From Moorella thermoacetica (GTDB lineage: Bacteria; Bacillota; DSM-521; Neomoorellales; Neomoorellaceae): DNA of 64,000 nucleotides. The stretch covers positions 212,001-276,000 of the forward strand of contig NZ_CP012369.1 in the NCBI RefSeq assembly GCF_001267405.1, given 5' to 3'. This document shows, piece after piece, positions 7,285 through 17,660 of this stretch. The position numbers and the translations under genes were made by a program. The stretch's first letter is position 1. Each line of letters begins with the position of its first letter. A model generated the notes under the pieces. That model was not told the DNA's origin. It worked only from the letters and a program-made list of their open reading frames with translations, and did no database searches.

Positions 7285-8358
7285 ATGGGCGAAAAGCTCG
7301 GGCGGGCCGACTGGTTGGCAGCGATGCTGGTTACAGTGGGGGGCGTTTTTTTGTCCCTGGCAGCGCCACCGGGCCCGACTGTCTATTGGGGGTTGACCTG
7401 GAGTATATTTAACGGCCTCATCCTGGCTATCGGAATTCTTAGCACGGGTTTTATCACCCGGGTTTTGATCCTGGGACTGAACCTGATACTGATAGCTGGC
7501 TGGCAGTTAACAAGTGGCTGGCCGTCAGCCACGTCACTTCCCTTGCTTCTCTTCTTACCGGTCCTGGTGCCCCTTTATCGGAAGCAAAGGAAGGAAATCC
7601 TTGCAGGCCTGGTAGGGGGGCTGATACTGGGAGGATACAGCACTTTAAAAGAAAATCTGGCTAATCCGTCTTCATGGGCTATCCTGGGTGGTTGGGTTGC
7701 AATCGCGGGCTTCTTTTATTACCTCATGGTGGGTCTGGTGGTTAAGGCCAGGCAGGCTGCTTCTTTGCAGGCTGAGGTGGAATATACCCGTCACGAGTAT
7801 CAAGAAGCCTGCAAGCGGCTGGCCGCCATGGAGATGGCGGCCATTACTGATGATTTAACCGGGATTTATAACTACCGCTACTTCGTGCAGGCCTTTAGCA
7901 ACCTGTTGAACTCCCGGCAGCAGCCCCGTTACCTGGCAGTTTTAATGCTGGATATCGATTACTTTAAAGAGATAAATGATGCCTACGGCCATCTCACCGG
8001 TAACAGGGTACTGGCGGAACTGGCCACCATCCTGAAGGAGTGCACCCGTGAACAGGATGTTGTCACCCGTTTCGGCGGGGAGGAGTTCGCTCTCATTTTG
8101 CCCGATACAGATTATCACGGTGCCCTGCAGGTGGCGGAAAGGATCCGCAAGGCCATCGCCGAGCATACCTTCCAAGCTGAAGGAACGGCCATCCACGTTA
8201 CTGTAAGTGCCGGTGTGGCGGTCTGGCCGGTAGACGGGACCGATAAAAAGGATATCATTGCCCGGGCCGACCGTGCCCTTTACCAGGCCAAGACAACCGG
8301 GCGTAACAGTGTCTGCGCCTATCAGTTCCTGAAAAAGGAACGGGGTGTCCATGAATAA
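7285..8358 (+). CDS. Membrane diguanylate cyclase (GGDEF domain)
   Basis: The 357-residue protein has about six N-terminal membrane segments (residues ~10-150), a short helical linker and a C-terminal GGDEF domain. The active site reads RFGGEEFALILPD (GGEEF, around residue 264), preceded by LDIDYFKEINDAYGH. An RxxD inhibitory site (REQD) lies exactly five residues before GGEEF. The enzyme should therefore make cyclic di-GMP from two GTP and be subject to product inhibition. The gene overlaps the start of comFA by 8 bases (ATGAATAA), so the two are translationally coupled. The signal sensed by the membrane part is unknown. Confidence 0.9.
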   Translation: MGEKLGRADWLAAMLVTVGGVFLSLAAPPGPTVYWGLTWSIFNGLILAIGILSTGFITRVLILGLNLILIAGWQLTSGWPSATSLPLLLFLPVLVPLYRKQRKEILAGLVGGLILGGYSTLKENLANPSSWAILGGWVAIAGFFYYLMVGLVVKARQAASLQAEVEYTRHEYQEACKRLAAMEMAAITDDLTGIYNYRYFVQAFSNLLNSRQQPRYLAVLMLDIDYFKEINDAYGHLTGNRVLAELATILKECTREQDVVTRFGGEEFALILPDTDYHGALQVAERIRKAIAEHTFQAEGTAIHVTVSAGVAVWPVDGTDKKDIIARADRALYQAKTTGRNSVCAYQFLKKERGVHE

Positions 8359-10153
8359 GGGAAGCAGTTACCGGCAGCCGATCTTTTGCTGGCAAGGTCC
8401 CCTCTACCTGGTGGAAGGCGATGGGGGATGGCGGGTAGGCTTGAGCCACAATCCCGGCCTGGACCAAACCTTCTGGCTGCAGCGCGGTTACCGGCAGTTT
8501 GAGGTCCTGACACCGCCGTTACCCCTCGGGGCGGCGGTTTTTTTACATGACCTGGTGGCAGGATACCTGGCGACAGGAGGACAACGTGTGACCAGGGGCG
8601 GGATAATGGAAATGCTGGCCCGGGGCAGGGCCAGGATGGGCCTTAAACCCTGGACCCCGGTGGAAAAGGTAGCTGCCCAACCCCTGCCACCGCCACCGGC
8701 GGAGGAGCTGGCCCTGGTAAGGCACACCCTGGCCGGGAGGGTCCTCTGGCGGGAGGAACTGGCCCGGGCCCTGGCGGAGAGGAGACTGGGGGTGCACACC
8801 CCCCTGGAGGACCTCTGTCACTGGCTTTATTTGGAAGGTGAAATAAAGCTTCTGCCCGGGGTGGGTTATGACCCTGACGGTCGCCCCCGGTGCCGGCGCT
8901 GCGGCCAGGCTACCGGGCTTTTAAAGGTCAACTGCGCCGCCTGCAGCCGAGAGGATTGCCTGCTCTGCGAGGAGTGCCTGGCTATGGGCCAGTCCCGCCG
9001 CTGCCGTCCTCTGTACGCCAGGCCCTGGCCCTTTGCCGCGGGTTCTCCGGCCAGGCCGGCGGCAGTGGTGCGCCCCCTGCTCCGGTTTGACCTCACGCTG
9101 GCCCAGGCGGACGCCTACCGGGAGGCGGAAGGGTTTGCCAGCCAGGATAAGGAAAAGGAGTGCCTCCTCTGGGCCGCCTGTGGCGCCGGAAAAACTGAGG
9201 TGGCCTATGGCGCCATTGCTGCCGCCCTGGCCCGCGGGCGTAAAGTCCTTTATGCCTGCCCCCGGAAGGAGGTTATCCGGGAACTCCACCCGCGCCTGCA
9301 AGCCGTCTGGCCGGGCCTGCGGATCCAGGCTCTATATGGTGGCAGCCAGGGCAAATACGGCGAGGCCGACCTCATCCTGGCCACCACCCACCAGGCCTTA
9401 CGTTTCTACCGCCGTTTTGACCTGGTGATCCTCGATGAAGTGGACGCCTTCCCCCTGGCGGGGGACCCCATGCTCTACTATGCCGTCGAGCGGGCGCGCC
9501 GGGAACATGGTCAGATCCTGTGGTTAACGGCCACCCCGCCCCCGGAGATGGTGGCCAGGGTCAGGAAGGGCAAGCTGGCCGTTATTTACTTGCCAGCCCG
9601 GTACCACGGCCACCCCCTCCCGGAACCCGAGTTCGTCCGGGAACCATTTCTTAGGCCGCCGGGGACAGGCCCCCTGCCTCGCTCCATGGTTAACTGTATA
9701 AATACTACCCTGGGGGCGGGGCTCCAGCTCCTGCTCTTCGTCCCGGCCGTTTCCCTGGTGGAGGGGGTGGCTGCATGGTTGCTGGACTCCTGGCCCGGCC
9801 AGGCCCCCGGCGGGGCCTGGGTCCGGGGCTGTCATGCCGCCCACCCCAGGCGGGAGGAAGTTATCGCTGCCTTTCGCCGGGGAGAATTCCCGGTTCTGGT
9901 GACCACTACCGTTATGGAGCGGGGGGTTACCATTCCCCGCCTGAACGTCCTTGTCCTTTACGCTGAGGAGGGCAGGGTCTTTACGGCCAGCACCCTGGTG
10001 CAGATCGCCGGCCGGGCCGGGCGTTCGGCGGCTTATCCCACCGGGAGGGTATGGTTTATAGGCCGGCACTTGAGCCCCGCCATTGCAGAGGCTGCCCGCC
10101 AGATCCGGGAATTCAACCGCCTGGCCCGCCGGCGGGGTTACTTGACGCGGTAA
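8351..10153 (+). CDS. comFA: ComFA-like DNA-uptake helicase
   Basis: The ~600-residue superfamily 2 helicase has a long N-terminal region, a four-cysteine zinc cluster (CRRCG...CAAC...CLLCEEC, residues ~180-215), Walker A in WAACGAGKTEVAYGAI (~275), a DEVD Walker B in VILDEVDAFP, the WLTATPP motif III and a C-terminal helicase domain ending QIAGRAGRS. ComFA is the ATPase that helps pull single-stranded DNA through ComEC during transformation. The ATG at 8351 overlaps the diguanylate cyclase stop; a GTG at 8345 is an alternative. comFC follows after 114 bases, the standard order. Confidence 0.9.
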   Translation: MNKGSSYRQPIFCWQGPLYLVEGDGGWRVGLSHNPGLDQTFWLQRGYRQFEVLTPPLPLGAAVFLHDLVAGYLATGGQRVTRGGIMEMLARGRARMGLKPWTPVEKVAAQPLPPPPAEELALVRHTLAGRVLWREELARALAERRLGVHTPLEDLCHWLYLEGEIKLLPGVGYDPDGRPRCRRCGQATGLLKVNCAACSREDCLLCEECLAMGQSRRCRPLYARPWPFAAGSPARPAAVVRPLLRFDLTLAQADAYREAEGFASQDKEKECLLWAACGAGKTEVAYGAIAAALARGRKVLYACPRKEVIRELHPRLQAVWPGLRIQALYGGSQGKYGEADLILATTHQALRFYRRFDLVILDEVDAFPLAGDPMLYYAVERARREHGQILWLTATPPPEMVARVRKGKLAVIYLPARYHGHPLPEPEFVREPFLRPPGTGPLPRSMVNCINTTLGAGLQLLLFVPAVSLVEGVAAWLLDSWPGQAPGGAWVRGCHAAHPRREEVIAAFRRGEFPVLVTTTVMERGVTIPRLNVLVLYAEEGRVFTASTLVQIAGRAGRSAAYPTGRVWFIGRHLSPAIAEAARQIREFNRLARRRGYLTR

Positions 10154-10220
10154 GGGTGCAACCGGCGCCTGAAGGGAACTGGCCTCAACCTGGAGGCAAC
10201 TTGAGTTTGTAGCGGCAACT

Positions 10221-10252
10221 ATTTTTGCCGGAACCCTATTATCGGAGGAGGT
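10221..10252 (+). repeat. Short copy of the recurring pre-RBS motif (before comFC)
   Basis: ATTTTTGCCGGAACCCTATT followed by ATCGGAGGAGGT matches the right-end motif seen at 4325-4357, 16366-16396, 52650-52680 and 58925-58953. Here it stands alone, with no long structured core. Confidence 0.5.
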
Positions 10253-10267
10253 TTATGGCCCGAAGAC

Positions 10268-10999
10268 ATGCCGGCGTTTATCAATCTCCTCTTTCCCCGG
10301 GGGAAAACCTGTGCCTGGTGCGGACGGCCGGTGGACCGGGGGCTATTTTGCCCGCAGTGCCACCAGGAACTATATTCCTGGCAGGAGAAGTACCATCCAT
10401 GCCGGTATTGCGGGCGCCTCCTGGCGGCGGGCGGGGGGGCGGTCTGCCGCCAGTGCCGGGAGGAATTGCCTCCCTTCCGGCGGGCCCGGGCGGTAGGAGC
10501 CTACAGGGGTATCTTAAAAGAGTTGATCTGGGCCTTCAAGTACCAGGGACGGCGCTCCCTGGCCGCGCCCCTGGGACAGCTCCTGGCCGGTGTTGTTGTC
10601 AAGGAACTGGGATCGGCCCGCCCCCACCTGGTAATACCGGTGCCCCTGACTGCGGCCCGCCTGCAGGCGCGCACCTTTAACCAGGCGGAGCTCCTGGCCC
10701 GGGCCCTCGGCAGGGAACTGGGATTGGCGGTTTCCGGGCAGGCCCTGGCCCGGATGCGGGAAACGGCCCCCCAGGTCGGTCTTTCCCGGCGGGAGCGCTG
10801 GCAGAACTTGGCCGGGGCATTTCAAGTTCAGGAGCCGGCCCTGGTTAAGGGCCATCGTCTCCTCCTGGTTGACGACGTTATGACTACCGGGGCTACGGCT
10901 GCGGCCTGCACCGGTGCCCTCCTGGCTGCCGGTGCCGCCGTTGTCGAGGTGGTTACCCTGGCAACGGGTATCGACTCAATTGCAAATATTTCACCATGA
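10268..10999 (+). CDS. comFC: ComFC-like phosphoribosyltransferase-domain protein
   Basis: The 243-residue protein has an N-terminal double zinc finger (CAWCGRPV..LFCPQCHQ and CRYCGRLL..VCRQCREE) and a C-terminal PRTase fold. The latter shows FKYQGRRSLAAPLGQLL, VPVPLTAARLQARTFNQAELLARAL and the PRPP loop LLLVDDVMTTGATAAACTGALL near residue 198. ComFC is needed for transformation together with ComFA. The start is odd: the strong GGAGGAGGT ends 15 bases before the ATG at 10268, while an ATG at 10255, ideally spaced, opens a different frame. No other in-frame start exists, so translation may be inefficient or coupled. Confidence 0.85.
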   Translation: MPAFINLLFPRGKTCAWCGRPVDRGLFCPQCHQELYSWQEKYHPCRYCGRLLAAGGGAVCRQCREELPPFRRARAVGAYRGILKELIWAFKYQGRRSLAAPLGQLLAGVVVKELGSARPHLVIPVPLTAARLQARTFNQAELLARALGRELGLAVSGQALARMRETAPQVGLSRRERWQNLAGAFQVQEPALVKGHRLLLVDDVMTTGATAAACTGALLAAGAAVVEVVTLATGIDSIANISP

Positions 11000-11288
11000 A
11001 TAACCATAGCGAATCCTCTGTTCGACAAAATATTGAGCTTTAAACATTCCCGTCCACAGGGATCAAGCAGTGATTGCAAGTTATTAACAGGGTTATCCAC
11101 TTTATCCACAGGTTTGGGTGGATTGAAACAGGGACTTAAGAGCCGGTTTTATCATCCAAAATTTAACATTTATTAAGGTCGTGAGAGATATTTGCCGTTT
11201 TATTTACCAGGAGCAAATTTAATTTGACACCGGCACCATTTACCCTGTACCGGTCCGGTGCGATGGGGTTTATTTACCAGAAGCAGAT
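11000..11288 (+). other. Non-coding region between comFC and cspA with DnaA-box-like sites and direct repeats
   Basis: No gene is seen. Two abutting DnaA-box-like 9-mers, TTATCCACT (11093-11101) and TTATCCACA (11102-11110), are present, with a further GTCCACAGG nearby at 11052. Further on, TTTATTTACCAGGAGCAAAT (11199) recurs as TTTATTTACCAGAAGCAGAT (11269). Each copy is followed within a few bases by TTGACA, so two promoters may start here. Confidence 0.55.
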
Positions 11289-11317
11289 TTGACAGCCATC
11301 TTTAACCATGCTAAAAT
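11289..11317 (+). promoter_or_regulatory. Sigma-A promoter of cspA
   Basis: TTGACA (11289-11294), a 17-base spacer and TAAAAT (11312-11317) lie 61 bases upstream of the cspA start. This is the best consensus promoter in the window. Confidence 0.8.
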
Positions 11318-11378
11318 AGGTACACTTGGAGGTGCTCCCGGCCCCAAGGGAGAATATTTTAGGAGGAATTTTTACAAG

Positions 11379-11576
11379 ATGCAGGGTAAGGTGAAATGGT
11401 TTAACCCGGAGAAGGGGTACGGTTTTATTGAAAGGGAAGACGGCAAGGACGTGTTCGTCCACTTCTCCGCCATCCAGGAAGAGGGTTTCAAAACCCTGGC
11501 TGAGGGACAGGAGGTCGAGTTTGACATCGTGGAAGGACCTCGCGGTCCCCAGGCAGCCAATGTAATAAAATGCTAG
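11379..11576 (+). CDS. cspA: Cold shock protein (CspA family)
   Basis: The 65-residue single cold-shock domain has both RNA-binding motifs: [13 protein letters not shown] (RNP1) and DVFVHFSAI (RNP2), ending [18 protein letters not shown]. Proteins of this type bind single-stranded RNA and DNA and melt RNA secondary structure. The ATG at 11379 is preceded by TTTAGGAGGAATT. The gene stands alone between a consensus promoter at 11289 and a terminator at 11584. The ~55-base leader contains a CTCCC/GGGAG hairpin just before the ribosome binding site, which might modulate translation. Confidence 0.95.
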   Translation: MQGKVKWFNPEKGYGFIEREDGKDVFVHFSAIQEEGFKTLAEGQEVEFDIVEGPRGPQAANVIKC

Positions 11577-11583
11577 CCTACCG

Positions 11584-11610
11584 GGCCCCGGCATGAGCCG
11601 GGGCCTTTCT
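11584..11610 (+). terminator. Terminator after cspA
   Basis: The hairpin GGCCCCGGC-ATGA-GCCGGGGCC is followed by TTTCT, eight bases after the cspA stop. Confidence 0.75.
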
Positions 11611-11765
11611 GGTGCCAGGGGATAATTATTGCAGCCGGGGACCTGGAGGTTGGAACCGTCCTGGTTGGGGGTCCGGAACGGCAGGAGTTTTCTGGAGTGG
11701 TAGCAGGAATTTGGCCTTTAATGGGGAATAATAGAAAAAAGGGATCTGAAAGGAGTGCTTCAAGG

Positions 11766-12293
11766 ATGGAATTAATCATCCGCGGCAAAAACCTTCCGGT
11801 CACCGACGCTTTACGGCAGTACATCGCTAAGAGGTTGGGTAAAATCAAACGCTACCTGGATGGTGTCGATGAGATCCAGGTCAACCTGGCCGTGACCAGG
11901 GATAAACACGTGGTCGAAGTGACTATTCCCCTGAACGGGTATATCCTGCGGGGCGAGGAAGCCACGGGGGATATGTATGGTTCCGTCGACCTGGTGGTTG
12001 AAAAATTAGAGAAACAGATCGCCAAATATAAAACCCGGCTTAATAAAAAAATAAAGAACGGGACCATTAAAGAATTTGCTGCCGGCCAGCCGGAGGAAGA
12101 AAACGGGCCTGAACCGCGCTTGATCCGAACCAAGCGTTTTCCCATCAAGCCCATGCCGGTGGAGGAAGCCATCCTGCAGATGAATCTCCTGGGCCACAGC
12201 TTCTTTGTCTTTTCCAATGCGGAAACCGAGGAAGTCAACGTCCTTTACCGCCGCCGGGACGGTAATTACGGCTTGATCGAACCGGAGTATTAA
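11766..12293 (+). CDS. hpf: Ribosome hibernation promoting factor, long form
   Basis: The 175-residue protein starts with the YfiA/HPF ribosome-binding domain (ELIIRGKNLPVTDALRQYIAKRLGKIKRY). After a charged linker it ends with the dimerisation domain found only in long HPF (LIRTKRFPIKPMPVEEAILQMNLLGHSFFVFSNAETEEVNVLYRRRDGNYGLIEP). Long HPF pairs two 70S ribosomes into inactive 100S dimers in stationary phase or stress. The ATG at 11766 follows AAAGGAG. A strong terminator follows at 12318. Confidence 0.95.
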   Translation: MELIIRGKNLPVTDALRQYIAKRLGKIKRYLDGVDEIQVNLAVTRDKHVVEVTIPLNGYILRGEEATGDMYGSVDLVVEKLEKQIAKYKTRLNKKIKNGTIKEFAAGQPEEENGPEPRLIRTKRFPIKPMPVEEAILQMNLLGHSFFVFSNAETEEVNVLYRRRDGNYGLIEPEY

Positions 12294-12317
12294 TATAAAG
12301 ACATTTGGAGATTATGG

Positions 12318-12355
12318 GAGAAATTGGCCGTTTGGGGGCCAATTTCTCTTTTTTT
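12318..12355 (+). terminator. Terminator after hpf
   Basis: A perfect 12-bp stem GAGAAATTGGCC / GGCCAATTTCTC is followed by seven T residues. Confidence 0.92.
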
Positions 12356-12442
12356 GACCATTTTTAAGCTGACAGGCAGGGATTTTATGGGGCGGCGCGA
12401 ATATAAACTATAGCAAGGAAAGGAAATCGAGGATGAGGAGCT

Positions 12443-13126
12443 TTGCCAGAAACTAAAAAAGGTGAACCGGGGTCGGGGGATTATGAGAGGGTTATCTGTC
12501 AGATCAAGGGAGTGCTGGGCGCCCGTCTGGTAACGGAGCCTGACGGGAGCATCAGTGAAATACATATCATGGCCGTTAGCGGGCGTAACCCCAAGCAGAT
12601 AGTCCGGGATGTGGAATCGGCCATTCTGGTGCAATTGGGGGTAGCCGTTGATCATAAAAAAATAAGTATTGTTCAGGTCGAACTTCCACAGCTGCCGGGA
12701 GAGGTGGCGGAAGAGCGGCTTTCCGATACACAGGGAGACCGGTTGCGGTTGGTAAGCATCAACCTTTTTACCCGCGGTCTGGAGACGGAGGCCACCGTCG
12801 AAGTGGAAGCCGGAACGGGGGGAACCATTTACCAGGGACATGCGTTCGGGCCCAATGCCCCCGAATACAATCTGCGGCTGGTGGCGGCGGCTACAGTGAA
12901 TGCCCTGGAAAAGTGCTGCGGCAGCAACTGGAGTATAGCCCTGGAAGACCTGGTATGGGTAGAGGTAGCCCATCACCGGGCGGCCGTCTGCGCTATTATC
13001 CTGGTCACGCACCAGGGGAGTGAGTACCTGGTAGGGGCGGCCCTGGCGGATGGCGATGATCGCCAGGCAGCAGCCCGGGCCGTACTCAAGGCCCTGGCCT
13101 CTCGCTGCTATCATGTTAACGATTGA
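12443..13126 (+). CDS. Conserved-looking protein of unknown function (227 aa)
   Basis: I do not recognise a family with certainty. The protein is soluble and acidic and seems to have two alpha/beta parts. Residues ~15-75 (VICQIKGVLGARLVTEPDGSISEIHIMAVSGRNPKQIVRDVESAI) look like a small ACT-like or ferredoxin-like sandwich. Residues ~100-225 form a second alpha/beta unit with two similar strands (VSINLFTRGLETEATVEVEAG and CAIILVTHQGSEYLVGAALADGDDRQAAARAVLKAL). The start is TTG after GAGGATGAGGAG, since the nearby ATG at 12433 runs into a stop at once. It lies alone between the hpf terminator and the secA promoter. Confidence 0.7.
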   Translation: MPETKKGEPGSGDYERVICQIKGVLGARLVTEPDGSISEIHIMAVSGRNPKQIVRDVESAILVQLGVAVDHKKISIVQVELPQLPGEVAEERLSDTQGDRLRLVSINLFTRGLETEATVEVEAGTGGTIYQGHAFGPNAPEYNLRLVAAATVNALEKCCGSNWSIALEDLVWVEVAHHRAAVCAIILVTHQGSEYLVGAALADGDDRQAAARAVLKALASRCYHVND

Positions 13127-13155
13127 TTGCCACCCGTCTTACTTCGTGTTAAAAT
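13127..13155 (+). promoter_or_regulatory. Probable secA promoter
   Basis: TTGCCA (13127-13132), 17 bases and TAAAAT (13150-13155) lie 190 bases upstream of secA, directly behind the stop of the preceding gene. Confidence 0.5.
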
Positions 13156-13177
13156 ATACAAGGCAGGTTTTTCTCTT

Positions 13178-13202
13178 AAGGAACCAGCACGGTTCCTTTT
13201 AT
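13178..13202 (+). terminator. Hairpin with T-run in the secA leader
   Basis: AAGGAACC-AGCAC-GGTTCCTT is followed by TTATG. It lies between the proposed secA promoter and the secA start, so it either ends the upstream transcript or attenuates secA. Confidence 0.6.
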
Positions 13203-13345
13203 GTTATTTTGAGCTGGAAATTACGGGCTGGCATTTGTTGCCGGGGGGTGTGCAGAAGCAAAGCCGCCCGTGACTGTCACCCGGCAAAGCAATGGGGTGC
13301 TAAGTATAAGCATTTCGCAAGAGGTTGTTTTCGAAGGAGGGAGAA

Positions 13346-16036
<2,691 letters not shown>

Positions 16037-16077
16037 ATCCCGTGCCAGGAATGCCCGTGGTGGCTGATGCCCCCCCA

Positions 16078-16396
16078 CTAAAGATGAAAATGCAGGTGGA
16101 GACAGGGGTTGGCGGGTACAGGCGGAAGGCGACTGGGTTCGAGGCGCAGAGCAAACTCAGCGAAGCCGAACCGAGGTGGCGGTGAACGGGATGGGGATCG
16201 TAACGTGGCTTCAGGAATGAGAAGTAGCACGCCCCGTCATGTTTGATCAAAAGAACAGAGTTCTGCCACCCCCGCCGCTTAAGCAACTGAGCGCGAAGTT
16301 TGCTCGCTTTAGCACCTGGAGCCTGAAGCCTGTTCCAGACCCGCAGCAGTTACTATAAGATGCAACCATTTTTGGTAGAAGCCTATTTTCGGAGGA
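16078..16396 (+). repeat. Structured intergenic element, copy B (before prfB)
   Basis: This is the second long copy of the element at 4038-4357. The left motif is TAAAGATGAAAATGCAGGTG. The outer arms are GCGGGTACAGGC (16112-16123) and GCCTGT (16328-16333) plus ACCCGC (16339-16344), with a 5-base bulge, so pairing is kept although the sequence differs from copy A. Shared core blocks include AGCAAACTCAGCGAAGCCGA, GGCGGTGAACGGGATGGGGA, the hairpin CGTGGCTTC...GAAGTAGCACG and the partner AGTTTGCTCGCT. A GGTTCG/CGAACC pair is perfect here but weaker in copy A. The right motif TTTTTGGTAGAAGCCTATT runs into the prfB ribosome binding site GGAGGAG. Confidence 0.75.
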
Positions 16397-16408
16397 GTGA
16401 GCCAAACC

Positions 16409-17516
16409 ATGTTACAGGACTATAAAGGCCGCCTGGACGAACTGGACCGGCGGCTGGAAGAATTGAGGGTCTCCCTTTGACCTGGAGGCAACCAGCGAAG
16501 AAATCGAGCGCCTGGAAAAGGAAATGCTGGCCCCGGGTTTCTGGGAAGACCGCGCCCGGGCCGAGGCCGTAGGCAAGCGCCTCACCTACCTCAAGGAGAA
16601 GCTGGCCCGCTACCGGGAGTTAGAGAGCAAGTGCGCCGACGTCCGGGAGCTATGGCAACTGGCCCTGGCCGAAGACGACCACTCCCTGGAAGAAGAAATA
16701 GCCAGGGACCTGGCTGCTGTCGAAGGCAAAGTGGAGGGTCAGCTCCTGGCGACCCTGCTGAACGGCCCCTATGACCGCCATAACGCCATCCTCTCCCTCC
16801 ATCCAGGCGCCGGGGGAACGGAGTCCCAGGATTGGGCCGCCATGCTGTTACGCATGTATAATCGCTGGTGCGAAGACCGCGGCTACCAGGTGGAACTCCT
16901 GGATTACCTGGAGGGTGAAGAAGCCGGACTAAAGAGCGCCACCATCCTCGTCAAAGGGGAGAACGCCTACGGCTACCTCCAGGCGGAGAAGGGGGTGCAC
17001 CGTCTGGTCCGGATCTCGCCCTTTGACGCCGCCGGTCGCCGCCATACCTCCTTTGCCTCGGTGGATGTTATCCCGGAAGTGGAGGCCGACGAGGAAGTCG
17101 AAATTAATCCCGACGATTTAAAGATCGACACCTTCCGCTCCCAGGGAGCCGGGGGACAGCACGTTAACAAGACGGACTCGGCGGTGCGGATCACCCACCT
17201 GCCCACGGGGATAGTGGTAACCTGCCAGAACGAGCGCTCCCAGCACGCCAACCGTTTGAGCGCCATGAAGATCCTCCAGGCCAGGCTGGCGGCTCTAAAG
17301 CGCCAGGAACAGGAGGCGGAGCTGGCCCAGATCCGGGGTGAACAGCGGGAGATCGCCTGGGGGAGCCAGATCCGTTCCTATGTCTTTCATCCCTACAGCC
17401 TGGTTAAAGATCACCGCACCGGGGTGGAAACAGGTAATATCCAGGCCGTTATGGACGGCCAGATCGACCCCTTTATCCAGGCTTATTTACACTGGCAGCG
17501 TAGAAAGCAAGGCTAA
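16409..17516 (+). CDS. prfB: Peptide chain release factor 2, with programmed +1 frameshift
   Basis: The protein is read in two frames: 16409-16477 (23 codons), then +1 to 16479-17516, giving about 368 residues. The slip site is CTTTGAC at 16475-16481, with an in-frame UGA at 16478-16480 and an upstream AGGG that can act as the stimulating Shine-Dalgarno element. RF2 recognises UAA and UGA, so low RF2 raises frameshifting and thus its own synthesis. The codon-reading SPF motif (VRISPFDAAGRRHTSF) and the peptidyl-transferase GGQ motif (RSQGAGGQHVNKTDSAVR) are both present. The stop codon lies inside the stem of the terminator at 17509. Confidence 0.95.
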
Positions 17517-17552
17517 AGCCAGGCTTCGCCGGGCTTTAGCCTTGACTTTTTT
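17509..17552 (+). terminator. Terminator overlapping the prfB stop codon
   Basis: The perfect 12-bp stem AAGGCTAAAGCC / GGCTTTAGCCTT contains the prfB TAA and is followed by GACTTTTTT. Confidence 0.9.
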
Positions 17553-17660
17553 CGGGGCTTGGTATAGGATGGAATTGATCTTTTTTGGTCTTTTGGGTAT
17601 AGCGCTGGCTTGAATTGGGGACTAATAAACCAAGCCAAACCAGGGAAGGAGAGGATAGCC

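Noticed and set aside
10255-10680. Open frame starting at the well-spaced ATG before comFC
   Set aside because: Its product is Gly/Pro/Arg-rich without domain character, while the overlapping comFC frame has zinc fingers and a PRPP loop.
11041-11112. Chromosome origin from the DnaA-box-like cluster
   Set aside because: Only two good boxes, no dnaA/dnaN/recF neighbours and no clear AT-rich unwinding element, so it is reported only as a possible DnaA-binding site.
16478-16480. UGA in prfB read as selenocysteine, or prfB pseudogene
   Set aside because: The CTTTGAC context and the +1 frame continuity are the standard RF2 autoregulatory frameshift.
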